Under the pieces are notes generated by a model, which saw only the letters and a list, made by a program, of their open reading frames with translations, was not told where the DNA came from and did not search any database. A stretch of DNA of 64,000 nucleotides from Raineya sp. GTDB lineage: Bacteria > Bacteroidota > Bacteroidia > Cytophagales > Thermonemataceae. The stretch covers positions 248,001 to 312,000 of the forward strand of contig JALONN010000011.1 of NCBI GenBank assembly GCA_025454915.1, written 5' to 3'. The position numbers were made by a program, and so were the translations under genes. This document shows, in pieces, positions 1-9,222 of the stretch. Position 1 is the first letter of the stretch, and every line of letters begins with the position of its first letter.

Positions 1-1
1 A

Positions 2-955
2 GAAGGTACACAATCGAAGGGTGCAGAAAAAGTGCCAAATGAAAGAACTGTTTCCGCTGGTTTTTTTAGAGGAAAACAAAAATATACACAAGCTCCCAAA
101 GTTATGGGACAAAGTACTTTCAAAGGCTCTGAACCCTTTTATCCAAGAGAAAAAAGAACAGGAGTATCTACGTTCAAATCTCAAAGTAAAATATCACCAC
201 ATAAACTCAAAACGGGTAGTGCCGAATTCAAATCTACAACAAAGTATAAACCACATAAACTTAAAACTGGTTCGTCAAAATTTTTATCACAAACCAAATA
301 TAAACCTCATCAATTTAGAAGAGGCTATGATAAATTTGTTTCAAGTTATGCTTATATGCCCTATAAAAAGAAAACGGGCTACGACAAATTTTTATCAAAT
401 TATAAATTTTTACCACATAAAAAGAAAACAGGTTTTGCTACATTTATGAGTAAAACTAAGTACAGACCCCACGAATTTAGAAGAGGTTATGATAAATTTA
501 CGGGAAGTGCTATTAAATATAATTTTTTAGAAAAGAGAAGGAAAACAATAATTTATAACACCCGTAAACAGCAGCATTATAAAGGTAATGTTCGTTATAT
601 TGACTGGAAAAAGCTAAGAGCCAAGCGTTCTCACCGAATGGCAACTTCTTTAGGTGCTCTTAAAATTAAATATTATCCACGAAAATCTAAATTAACAAAC
701 CGAAGTCTGAGAAAGTACACCAAAAAACCTTATGATGTACGTTATCTTCGTGTGGGTAAATTTATGTGGAAGAAAAATATGCCTCGTTATCAAAGGTTTA
801 AATTGAAAAAACCAAGATACAATCCTACAGAAAAGCAGGGGGCTACTATGAAAAACGGATTACCTGTCAATGCTATACCAAGGGTAAACCCTAAGTTTAT
901 AAAAAGTAAACAAAAAGAAAAAAATAAATTACAACAAGAACCCAAACAAGATTAA
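2..955 (+). CDS. Basic 18-residue-repeat protein, 5' partial
   Basis: The reading frame is open from the first bases of the window, so the true start probably lies upstream; the first usable start inside the window is a GTG at 32. Counting from that GTG, residues 17-160 are eight tandem units of exactly 18 residues. Each has a Gly at unit position 10 and a Phe at position 14, with a typical core such as KYKPHKLKTG. The rest (160-307) is very rich in Lys, Arg and Tyr. The protein is strongly basic, with no membrane segment visible in the part seen. I do not recognise the family. The repeat resembles secreted or surface low-complexity proteins of Bacteroidota, but the N-terminus that would show a signal peptide is missing. 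The next gene starts 13 nt downstream, so they may be co-transcribed. Confidence 0.7.
   Translation, partial: EGTQSKGAEKVPNERTVSAGFFRGKQKYTQAPKVMGQSTFKGSEPFYPREKRTGVSTFKSQSKISPHKLKTGSAEFKSTTKYKPHKLKTGSSKFLSQTKYKPHQFRRGYDKFVSSYAYMPYKKKTGYDKFLSNYKFLPHKKKTGFATFMSKTKYRPHEFRRGYDKFTGSAIKYNFLEKRRKTIIYNTRKQQHYKGNVRYIDWKKLRAKRSHRMATSLGALKIKYYPRKSKLTNRSLRKYTKKPYDVRYLRVGKFMWKKNMPRYQRFKLKKPRYNPTEKQGATMKNGLPVNAIPRVNPKFIKSKQKEKNKLQQEPKQD
80..511 (+). repeat. 54-bp in-frame tandem repeat, 8 units
   Basis: Eight consecutive 54-bp units encode 18 residues each. The Gly and Phe positions recur every 18 residues without any indel. Units are diverged at the DNA level but keep the phase, which indicates selection on the encoded repeat. 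Degenerate similarity may continue upstream of base 80. Confidence 0.8.
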
Positions 956-967
956 TGATAAACGTTT

Positions 968-1327
968 GTGGAACTACTTACCATTAAAACATTTGATAAT
1001 CCTATAGATGCACATTTGTATAAATCCAAGTTAGAAAGTGGGGGTGTATTGTGTTTTTTATTTGATGAAAATATGACATCTATCTATCCTACTTATGGAA
1101 CATTAATAGGAGGAGTTAAACTAAAAATAAATCAGAAAGATTGGGAAAAGGCTAAAATTGTACTATTGGAGTTGGGGGATGAACAGATTAAGATTTGTCC
1201 TAATTGTTTCTCTATCAATACAGAAATAAAAATAGAAAACAATATCTGGAAAAATTTGATAAGAATATTCACACTTCAAAAAACAAATGCTTGGAAATGT
1301 GTAGATTGTGATACTGAGTTTGGATAA
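968..1327 (+). CDS. DUF2007-like protein with C-terminal zinc ribbon
   Basis: A 119-residue soluble protein. The N-terminal ~70 residues (ELLTIKTFDNPIDAHLYKSK, then a short beta-rich stretch and a helix containing WEKA) match the pattern of DUF2007, a small ferredoxin-like domain proposed to act in signalling. The C-terminal part has two Cys pairs, CPNC at about 77-80 and CVDC at about 111-114, which probably bind one zinc. The GTG start at 968 is the only plausible start because a stop lies 9 nt upstream in frame. It sits between the repeat protein and ftsQ. No function can be assigned beyond the domain. Confidence 0.7.
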   Translation: MELLTIKTFDNPIDAHLYKSKLESGGVLCFLFDENMTSIYPTYGTLIGGVKLKINQKDWEKAKIVLLELGDEQIKICPNCFSINTEIKIENNIWKNLIRIFTLQKTNAWKCVDCDTEFG

Positions 1328-1406
1328 GCATATACTTAAAAAAACAAAGTAAATTTTATAGTTTCCTAAGACTTTTCTATATTGCTGGGCAAAATAATTG
1401 TTGAAA

Positions 1407-2165
1407 ATGTTTTGGAAGATAAAATGGCGTAAAGAAGTTAGATTTTTGGTTGGGGTGCTGATTTTGATAGTGATACTAAGTTTCTCTGCAAGTCAGTATG
1501 ATATGCAAACCTGCCAAAAATTACAAGTGATTATTGACTATACTCAACGAAATCGTTTTGTAGACGAACAAGATATACAGAGTTTATTAGATAGTAACGG
1601 AAGAGAATTTTTACTAAATACTCCATATAAGTTTTTAAATACAAGACAGTTAGAGTCTAGAGTACGGGCAAATCCTTTTGTAGAAAGCTGTAAAATCAGT
1701 AAAAAACTGAATGGAGAATTACTTGTCTGGGTTGGAACAGTAGAGCCAATTGTTCGTGTATTGGGAGGAACAGAGTCCTTTTATTTGAATAGTGAAGGAA
1801 AAAAAATACCTCTTTCAAAAAAATATAGTCCTCATTGTTTGGTTTTAAGTACAGATAATGTATATTTTGACTTTAAAAATAATGAAGATGATAAAAAATT
1901 ATTAGATTTGCTCAATTTTATTGCTAAAACCGATATTTGGAAAGCTCATATAGTTCAGATTCATAAACAAAAGAAAAATCTAAAAGTTTATCTACAACTT
2001 TCTGATACAGTAATAGAGTTTGGAGATTGGGCAGATTGGGAAACAAAAATGAAAAAAATAGAAATTTTATGTAAATATATTTTACCCAAAAAAGGGTGGA
2101 ATCGTTATGAAAAAGTGAGCTTAAAATATCATCAACAGATTGTTTGTGAATATGCAGAAAGATAA
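1407..2165 (+). CDS. ftsQ: Cell division protein FtsQ
   Basis: FtsQ is a bitopic divisome protein linking early and late division proteins in the periplasm. This 252-residue protein has a short basic cytoplasmic tail (MFWKIKWRKEVRF), one membrane segment at about residues 13-30, then a POTRA-like and beta domain with the family-typical segment RVRANPFVESCKISKKLNG. A TTG at 1398 would add three residues; the ATG at 1407 is preferred. It overlaps ftsA by 14 nt, the usual ftsQ-ftsA coupling. In Bacteroidota murC normally precedes ftsQ. Here the gene upstream is a DUF2007-like protein instead. Confidence 0.88.
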   Translation: MFWKIKWRKEVRFLVGVLILIVILSFSASQYDMQTCQKLQVIIDYTQRNRFVDEQDIQSLLDSNGREFLLNTPYKFLNTRQLESRVRANPFVESCKISKKLNGELLVWVGTVEPIVRVLGGTESFYLNSEGKKIPLSKKYSPHCLVLSTDNVYFDFKNNEDDKKLLDLLNFIAKTDIWKAHIVQIHKQKKNLKVYLQLSDTVIEFGDWADWETKMKKIEILCKYILPKKGWNRYEKVSLKYHQQIVCEYAER

Positions 2166-3486
2166 AATTGTAGTCGGATTGGACATCGGCAGTACCAAAA
2201 TTTGTGCTGTGGTGGCTCGTAGAGATGAACAGAATAAAGAACGTATAGAAATATTGGGTGTTGGAAAAGCTATCTCCGAAGGGGTAACAAGAGGAGTTGT
2301 AATTAATATTGACAAGACAGTTGAAGCTATTACTCAGGCAGTTAGAGAGGCATCTCGCATGTCGGGCATAGATATCAGAATTGTAAATGTAGGAATTGCA
2401 GGGCAGCACATCAAGAGTATGAGACAGAAAGGTAGCATTACACGTCATTCTACAGAAGACGAAATCTCTGGAGAAGATGTAATGAGACTCGTAAATGATA
2501 TGTATAAAACCCCAACAGAAGCAGGGACTCAAATTTTACATGTCATGCCCCAAGACTTTATTGTGGATAATGAAGCTGGTATTATTGAGCCAATTGGGAT
2601 GTCAGGTGTGAAGCTTGAAGCTAATTTTCATATCATTACAGCTCAGACAACAGCTCTCAACAATATCAATCGTTGTGTAAAAAAAGCTGGATTGGAAATC
2701 CAAGAAATGATATTAGAACCAATAGCCTCAAGTTTATCTGTTCTTACACGTGAAGAAAGAGAAGAAGGTGTTGCTTTGGTGGATATAGGTGGAGGAACAA
2801 CAGATGTAGCCATTTTCCATGATGGAATAATCAGGCATACAGCAGTAATTCCTTTTGGAGGGCAAATTATCACATCAGACATCAAACATGGGTGTATGCT
2901 TATGGAAAACCAAGCCGAACTTTTAAAAGTACGTTTTGGAAAAGCCATTGCAGAACAAGCAAGTGATAGAGATGTGGTGTCTATCCCTGGTCTTCGTAAC
3001 CGTTCGTCTAAAGAAATTTCTTTGCGTAATCTGGCTCATATTATTGAAGCCCGCATGACAGAAATTATTGAAGATGTTCATAAAGAAATTATTCGATCTA
3101 ACTTCTATAATACTCTTTCTCAAGGAATTGTACTGACTGGAGGAGGAGCTTTGTTAGATGGTATCAAGGAATTGTTTGAATTGCATACAGGATTGCCCGT
3201 AAGAATCGGACATCCAACAGAATATTTAACCAAAAATAATGTTGAACTTGTCAAACAACCTATTTTTGCCACAGCCATAGGTTTAGTAATGGCAGGTTTT
3301 AGAGCATTAGATGATAGAGATTTGTTCCATAATGTGCAACAAACCAATACCAATGTGATAAAAACAGATACTAAAAATCCTAAAACCCAAAAAAAAGAAA
3401 GCCCTTTTGGAGGATTTTTTAGCAAGATATTAGACAGAACAAAATCGCTCTTGACAGACGATTTAGATGAAAAAGATGATTATTAA
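2152..3486 (+). CDS. ftsA: Cell division protein FtsA
   Basis: An actin-fold ATPase that tethers FtsZ to the membrane. The N-terminus has the phosphate-1 motif GLDIGSTK, followed by the SHS2/1C subdomain (IRIVNVGIAGQHIKS). The phosphate-2 motif is VALVDIGGGTTDVAIF and the adenosine motif is IVLTGGGALLDGI. The C-terminus ends in a linker and a short amphipathic-looking segment (FGGFFSKILDRTKSLL), expected as the membrane-targeting helix. About 444 residues from the ATG at 2152; TTG/GTG codons at 2140 and 2146 are less likely starts. It overlaps ftsQ by 14 nt and is followed directly by a terminator, not by ftsZ. Confidence 0.95.
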   Translation: MQKDKIVVGLDIGSTKICAVVARRDEQNKERIEILGVGKAISEGVTRGVVINIDKTVEAITQAVREASRMSGIDIRIVNVGIAGQHIKSMRQKGSITRHSTEDEISGEDVMRLVNDMYKTPTEAGTQILHVMPQDFIVDNEAGIIEPIGMSGVKLEANFHIITAQTTALNNINRCVKKAGLEIQEMILEPIASSLSVLTREEREEGVALVDIGGGTTDVAIFHDGIIRHTAVIPFGGQIITSDIKHGCMLMENQAELLKVRFGKAIAEQASDRDVVSIPGLRNRSSKEISLRNLAHIIEARMTEIIEDVHKEIIRSNFYNTLSQGIVLTGGGALLDGIKELFELHTGLPVRIGHPTEYLTKNNVELVKQPIFATAIGLVMAGFRALDDRDLFHNVQQTNTNVIKTDTKNPKTQKKESPFGGFFSKILDRTKSLLTDDLDEKDDY

Positions 3487-3522
3487 AAAAAGGTCTTGAA
3501 TTGAAATTCAAGACCTTTTTTT
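3485..3522. terminator. Bidirectional terminator between ftsA and tsaD
   Basis: Perfect 16-bp stem (3485-3500 with 3507-3522) around a 6-nt loop, with an A-run at the left arm and a T-run at the right arm, so it can terminate convergent transcripts from both sides. Core arm AGGTCTTGAA. It touches the tsaD stop codon. Confidence 0.92.
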
Positions 3523-4523
3523 TAAATTTCCCAACGAGCCAATGCTCCTACATTTTGCTCACAAAAGTCTTGAGCTAAATATTTATAATGGGCAACCATG
3601 GCAATCATGGCTGCATTGTCTGTACAGTACTGAAAATCTGGAATATAGACATTCCAGTTGTGTTTTTTTGCTTCTGTTTGAAGGGAATTGCGTAAACCTG
3701 AGTTGGCTGCTACTCCTCCAGCAATGGTTATTTCCTTAATTTTAGTTTGTTTAGAGGCTTTTCTTAATTTTTGCATCAAAATTTCTACTAAACTATATTG
3801 TACACTTGCACAAATATCTTTAAGGTTTTCTTGAATAAATTGAGGATTTTTCTGAGTGTTATTCTGTAAAAAGTACAAAATGGCAGTTTTAATACCACTA
3901 AAAGAAAAATTTAAATCTGGCATTTCAGATTTAGGAAAAGGAAAAGCTAAAGAATTTCCTTCTTTTGCGTATTTATCAATTAACGGACCACCAGGATAAG
4001 GCAAGCCAAGTAGTTTGGCAGTTTTGTCAAAGGCTTCACCAACGGCATCATCTTGTGTCTGCCCAATCACTTCCATATCCAAATAATCTCTGACGAGTAC
4101 AATTTGAGTATGCCCTCCACTTACAGTTAGACATAAAAAAGGAAACTGAGGTTTGGGTTCACCTATAAAATGAGCCAGCACATGAGCTTGCATATGATTG
4201 ACTTCTATGAGAGGGATGTTCAATGCCAGAGCCATCGACTTTGCAAATGAAACACCTACTAATAAAGCACCTAAAAGTCCTGGTCCTCTTGTAAAAGCAA
4301 TTGCATCTAACTGATTTTTATGTATCTTTGCAGCGTCTAAAGCTCCTAAAACAACAGGTATAATATTCTTCTGATGTTCACGAGAAGCAAGTTCTGGTAC
4401 AACACCACCGTATAGTTCATGAATTTTTTGATTTGCTATAATATTGGAAAGAATTTTGCTATCTTGTATCACAGATGCAGATGTTTCATCACAAGATGAT
4501 TCTATGGCTAAAATAGTGGGCAT
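3522..4523 (-). CDS. tsaD: tRNA t6A synthase subunit TsaD (Kae1/Gcp)
   Basis: TsaD transfers the threonylcarbamoyl group from threonylcarbamoyl-AMP to A37 of ANN-decoding tRNAs, working with TsaB and TsaE. The 333 residues are of usual family length. The ASKHA fold begins ILAIESSCDETSASV. The metal-binding motif HMQAH is at residues 110-114. The second phosphate motif CLTVSGGHTQIVLV and a C-terminal DNAAMIA motif are present. It starts with ATG and is divergent from the TamB-like gene, an arrangement common in Bacteroidota. It ends in a terminator shared with ftsA. Confidence 0.97.
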   Translation of the reverse strand: MPTILAIESSCDETSASVIQDSKILSNIIANQKIHELYGGVVPELASREHQKNIIPVVLGALDAAKIHKNQLDAIAFTRGPGLLGALLVGVSFAKSMALALNIPLIEVNHMQAHVLAHFIGEPKPQFPFLCLTVSGGHTQIVLVRDYLDMEVIGQTQDDAVGEAFDKTAKLLGLPYPGGPLIDKYAKEGNSLAFPFPKSEMPDLNFSFSGIKTAILYFLQNNTQKNPQFIQENLKDICASVQYSLVEILMQKLRKASKQTKIKEITIAGGVAANSGLRNSLQTEAKKHNWNVYIPDFQYCTDNAAMIAMVAHYKYLAQDFCEQNVGALARWEI

Positions 4524-4695
4524 ACAATCTCGAAAAGAAAATTAAAACTAAAAACTTTATACGCTGAGCATCACAACTCAACATATCGAACCTGATAAAA
4601 ATACAAACGCTGAAACTACCTTCACACCAGAGCAGGAAAAGAAAGCCAAAAATAAACGTATTTTCAGAAAAATACAAAAAATAACATGGAGGCTT

Positions 4696-7600
4696 TTGAA
4701 ATGGATAGTGATTGTACCTGTAAGTGTTATAGTTGCCATCATGATACTTTTAGCAGTTCCTATGGTGCAGACATTTATTGCTCAAAAAGCTTCTAATTAC
4801 CTTACTGAAGTATCAGGTTTCAAAATTACTATTAAAAAGATGCGTTTAAACCTGCTCAATCAGGATGTACTACTCAAAGGATTGAAAATCATGGATAGGC
4901 AGGGTAATAAAATGGTGGATTTAGAGGAATTCAGTACAGACTTTGACTTATTTGGAACCATAGAAGGAAAAAATATTTATTTAGATAAGTTTTTTCTACG
5001 AAACGGAGAAGTGAATCTAATTGTCAATCCTAAAAATAAAGAGCTTAATATTCAGGAATTTATAGATACAATTGATAGCCTGACAGCTCCTAAACAAAAG
5101 AAACCTCGTAAAAAAGGAGAAAGAGCAGCTGTCTTCTTGATTGACGAAATCTTTTTGGATGAAATAACCTTTAGTTACAACGATTCACGCCAAGATTCTA
5201 TCAAAAATGGTTTTGATTATTACCATTTTAAATTCCAACATCTTGATGGTTATGTTGAAAAACTACTAATCGTAGCGGATACAGTTTCTTTTGAAGCCCA
5301 AAACCTGCAAGCACTTGATAAGGCATCAGGTCTTGATATACGTAATTTAAATACTAAATTTCTTCATAATAAACATTCTATTCAGTTAAACAACTTGTAT
5401 GCAGAAGTGAATAATTCTATCTTACAAGATAGCTTAACCTTTAATTTTGAATCCATTAAAGATTTAGGGAATTTTAATGAAAAAGTAAGAATAGAAGCCC
5501 GATTGGATAGTACAATTATTCATACACATGATTTGGCGTTGTTTGCACCTGTTTTACACAAATATGATGATTTTTGGCATCTATCAGGGAATTTTAGTGG
5601 TACAGTCAATAACTTTAATTATACAAACTTTAACTTAAAATTCGGGAAACATACTTCCATTAGTGGAGATATGGGAATAGAAGGCTTGCCCAAAGTTGAA
5701 GCAATCCTTGCTTCAATTCAGCTAGAGCCAAGCTCTGTAATTCACACACCTGATTTACAGCAATATATAGAAGATGCAAGAATTAATCAGTATGTTCAAA
5801 AATTTGGAGATGTGGCTATACAAGGTCGTTTTGATGGTTATCCACAAGATTTTAAAGCCAACGCAAAACTTCAAACAGCTTTAGGCAATGCAGAACTAGA
5901 CACCTATTTTATACAAAAAGAAAATCAATTGCCTGCTTATCAGGGAACAATAGCTTTACAGGACTTCAACTTAGGTTCATTAATTGAGCAAAACACTGTT
6001 GGTAAAGTGTCCATGAATGGAAATATTGAAGGAAAGGGCTTTACTCTTGAGACGTTAGATACACATTTCGATGGACAAGTGGCTTCTTTTGAGGCTCTTA
6101 ACTATACATATCAAAATATTAATCTAAATGGAACATTTAAAAATAAATTTTTTGAAGGAAAGGTTAAAAGCCAAGATAACAATGCCTATTTAGATTTAGA
6201 AGGAACAGTAGACTTTAATAAATTAAAGCCAGAGCTTAAATTTACAAGTGAAGTTAAACTCCTTGACTTTAAAAAATTAGGATTTATGTCTGAGGATTTT
6301 ACATTCAAAGGATTTATCCATACTCAAAGCAAAGGGTTTAGTGTAGATGAATATGAGGGAGATGTATTATTGAGGGATGCAGACATCACATATCGTAAAA
6401 AATCACTTCATATGGATTCTTTGGTTGTATCTTCTCAAAGAAATGAATATGGTTATAACTTTTTTGATGTGTACTCTAATTACTTTACTATCAATATAGT
6501 TGGAAGATACAATTTGAGTCAATTAACAAATACTGTTTCAAGTTTTTTTAGCGAACTATCTTTAGGAATTAAAAACCAGACAGAAGCTCAAAAGAATTAT
6601 TACAATCAAAAGAAAAAGCTTCAAAGTCAAAAAGTTTCTCTGGATTATGAAATAGCTGTTGGTGATATAAAGCCATTACTCCATCTCATAGACACGAGTA
6701 TGTATATATCTCCTGAATCCAATTTTAAAGGAGTTTTGGTAGGTGGAGATTCTGCCCGTTTTACACTTAAATCTACAAAACCTATTCAGGCTTTAGAGTT
6801 TGGTTCATATGCTTTTTATAGAAATACCATTCAATTTGAAGCCTATAAGGATAAATTAAATGAAAATATTACAGCAGAATTAAATGTTTACTCAAATACA
6901 CAACATTTAGGAAGTGTAGAAACAGAAAAACTGACTTTAAATGCTATTTGGCTAGATGGAATAATTGATTTCAGAACTCGAATCAAACAAAAAGAAAGTA
7001 CTAATCAAGCAGATATACAAGGACATATTACACTTGATACTAATAAAACTATTATTGAGTTTGATGAATCGAATGTGCAAGTACTTGAAGCTATCTGGAA
7101 GTTTGAGCCTTCCCGAAAGGTTACCCTCTATACAAATGAAAACGGGAAAGTTGTTTTTGATAATTTTATGGTGAGTAACGCTAATCAGGAAATAGTATTC
7201 AATGGAGTAATAGCAGCCAATAAACCTGATGAAAAGCTAAACATTGACATCAATGAGTTTCAGTTATCAACACTTAATACGATTCTTTCTAAAAAGAAAA
7301 TAAAAGGAGTGTTAAATGCACACCTGACAGTGGAAGATTTTTATGAACAAATAAAAGTTAATGCTAATTTTCAGGCGGATTCTGTAGATGTGAATAAATT
7401 TTATGTAGGTAATATAAAAGGACGTACAAATTGGAACAATGAAAAACAATTAATGGAGCTTGAAACAAGCATTTTTCATAAGAAAGATTATGTATTCTTT
7501 TTAGATGGAACATACCAGCCTAAAGAAGATAATTTAAACCTGTCAGCAAAAATACGAAAAGCTGAAATTAATATCGTTGAACCATTTATCAATGAGTATG

Positions 7601-9222
7601 TATCAAAGCTAGAAGGAACGGTTTCAGGGGATATCAATATTACAGGTAAACTTACCGAACCAGATTTGAATGGTTCAGTAAGTTTTGATAAAGCACGCTT
7701 TAAAATCAATTACTTAGGTTCTATTTATCAAACAAGTAGTAACATCAATATTTCAAAAAATGAGTTATCTTTTAGAAATTTTTTACTTTCTGATGAAGAA
7801 AGAGAAATGGCAACAGTAAATGGTCGTGTTTATCATGATAAGTTTCAATATTTTTTTATAGAATTAGGAGCTGACTTCGAAAAATTCACTCTTCTGCACA
7901 CAAAAGAGTCAGAAAATGCACTTTATTATGGAAAAGCTGTTGGTTCTGGTAAATTGATGATTCAGGGAGAGCCTGCTGATATATATATAAAAGTAGATGC
8001 AAAAACCAATAGAGGTACCCAACTTTATCTTCCATTGGACGGATATAGCGAAGTCGGTGATGCTAATTATTTTCAATTTGTTGATTTTCAAAAAGATAAA
8101 ATAATAGATACAACCAAACAAAATACATCTACAAGCCCAATTAAAACAGTAAATCTTTCTGGCTTACAAATGGATATGAATTTGGATGTTACAGAAGATG
8201 CTGAATTTCAGATATTACTGGATAGACAAACAGGTGATATTATGGAAGGAAAGGGAAGAGGTTTGATGCAAATGAGCATTGATAAAAGAGGAAATTTTGG
8301 TATTTGGGGCGATTATAACATCACAAGTGGAAGTTATAATTTTACACTCAAAAATTTAGTAAATAAAAAGTTTAGTATTCGACCCAATAGCAAAATCTAT
8401 TTTGAAGGAGATGTATATGAGGCTTATATGGACGTAAAAGCTGCCTACGATGCAAACACATCATTTACAGCATTCCTTCCTGATAACCAAATCACTCCTG
8501 AAACTTCCAGACGCTTTCCTGTGAGTGTAGTGGCTCATTTAGCAGGTGATTTACTTGCTCCCAAAGTTACTTTTGATATTGATTTTAAAGATTTAGAAAA
8601 GAAAATCTCAAATCCTACTTTACAAGCAGCTATGTTTAAGGTAAAATCTGATATACAAACCAATGAGTTGGAACTCAATAGGCAAGTAGGCAGTTTAGTA
8701 ATTTTAGGGCAATTTACTTCACAAAGCTCAAGTGGTGGAGTTGGAGCTGCTTCTGGAAGAACGCTTGGAGAGTTCTTATCTAATCAGCTGAGTGGTTATT
8801 TGTCTAAAATTGATGAAAATTTTAGAATAGACCTTAATGCCAGCGAATTGAGTTCAACTAGTACTCAAGTGGATGTGAAGTTTAGTTATACTCTTAATGA
8901 TAGATTGAAAGTGGTTAGTAACAATAGATTAGACAGCCGAAATCAGAGTTCTAATTATACAGGGGAATTTATTGTAGAGTATATGCTTAGTGAAGATGGA
9001 CAATATAAAATTAAAGCTTATAACAGAAGTACATTTGGCAACAACAATAACCTTGGAAACACAAATGTGAATTCTACAGGAGTTAGTATCTCATCAACAC
9101 ATGACTTTGACAGTTTTTGGGATTTATTCAAGCGTAAATCTAAAAAGAAAAAAGAACCACTAAAATTACCTGAAAATAACCCTCTTAAACAAACCCAAGA
9201 CTCCACTAAAACTGCACAATAA
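4696..9222 (+). CDS. TamB/AsmA-like translocation and assembly module protein
   Basis: A very large (about 1,508-residue) envelope protein. One N-terminal membrane segment (about residues 3-22) is followed by an AsmA-like start (VQTFIAQKASNYL, then LNLLNQDVLLKGL), long repetitive beta-strand sequence, and a C-terminal TamB domain (DUF490) with GDIMEGKGRGLMQM and GNFGIWGDYNITSGSYNF at about 1,180-1,230. Such proteins form a periplasm-spanning hydrophobic groove used in outer-membrane lipid transport or beta-barrel assembly. The only standard start codon near the N-terminus is a TTG at 4696. However, the same frame stays open upstream to base 4552 and encodes a hydrophilic, basic, plausible cytoplasmic tail without any ATG, GTG or TTG. 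The true start is therefore uncertain and may be non-canonical. It overlaps the next gene by one base. Confidence 0.88.
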   Translation: MKWIVIVPVSVIVAIMILLAVPMVQTFIAQKASNYLTEVSGFKITIKKMRLNLLNQDVLLKGLKIMDRQGNKMVDLEEFSTDFDLFGTIEGKNIYLDKFFLRNGEVNLIVNPKNKELNIQEFIDTIDSLTAPKQKKPRKKGERAAVFLIDEIFLDEITFSYNDSRQDSIKNGFDYYHFKFQHLDGYVEKLLIVADTVSFEAQNLQALDKASGLDIRNLNTKFLHNKHSIQLNNLYAEVNNSILQDSLTFNFESIKDLGNFNEKVRIEARLDSTIIHTHDLALFAPVLHKYDDFWHLSGNFSGTVNNFNYTNFNLKFGKHTSISGDMGIEGLPKVEAILASIQLEPSSVIHTPDLQQYIEDARINQYVQKFGDVAIQGRFDGYPQDFKANAKLQTALGNAELDTYFIQKENQLPAYQGTIALQDFNLGSLIEQNTVGKVSMNGNIEGKGFTLETLDTHFDGQVASFEALNYTYQNINLNGTFKNKFFEGKVKSQDNNAYLDLEGTVDFNKLKPELKFTSEVKLLDFKKLGFMSEDFTFKGFIHTQSKGFSVDEYEGDVLLRDADITYRKKSLHMDSLVVSSQRNEYGYNFFDVYSNYFTINIVGRYNLSQLTNTVSSFFSELSLGIKNQTEAQKNYYNQKKKLQSQKVSLDYEIAVGDIKPLLHLIDTSMYISPESNFKGVLVGGDSARFTLKSTKPIQALEFGSYAFYRNTIQFEAYKDKLNENITAELNVYSNTQHLGSVETEKLTLNAIWLDGIIDFRTRIKQKESTNQADIQGHITLDTNKTIIEFDESNVQVLEAIWKFEPSRKVTLYTNENGKVVFDNFMVSNANQEIVFNGVIAANKPDEKLNIDINEFQLSTLNTILSKKKIKGVLNAHLTVEDFYEQIKVNANFQADSVDVNKFYVGNIKGRTNWNNEKQLMELETSIFHKKDYVFFLDGTYQPKEDNLNLSAKIRKAEINIVEPFINEYVSKLEGTVSGDINITGKLTEPDLNGSVSFDKARFKINYLGSIYQTSSNINISKNELSFRNFLLSDEEREMATVNGRVYHDKFQYFFIELGADFEKFTLLHTKESENALYYGKAVGSGKLMIQGEPADIYIKVDAKTNRGTQLYLPLDGYSEVGDANYFQFVDFQKDKIIDTTKQNTSTSPIKTVNLSGLQMDMNLDVTEDAEFQILLDRQTGDIMEGKGRGLMQMSIDKRGNFGIWGDYNITSGSYNFTLKNLVNKKFSIRPNSKIYFEGDVYEAYMDVKAAYDANTSFTAFLPDNQITPETSRRFPVSVVAHLAGDLLAPKVTFDIDFKDLEKKISNPTLQAAMFKVKSDIQTNELELNRQVGSLVILGQFTSQSSSGGVGAASGRTLGEFLSNQLSGYLSKIDENFRIDLNASELSSTSTQVDVKFSYTLNDRLKVVSNNRLDSRNQSSNYTGEFIVEYMLSEDGQYKIKAYNRSTFGNNNNLGNTNVNSTGVSISSTHDFDSFWDLFKRKSKKKKEPLKLPENNPLKQTQDSTKTAQ

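Noticed and set aside
21..449. Overlapping frame inside the 18-residue-repeat gene
   Set aside because: It is produced by the repeat periodicity in a second frame; no independent signals.
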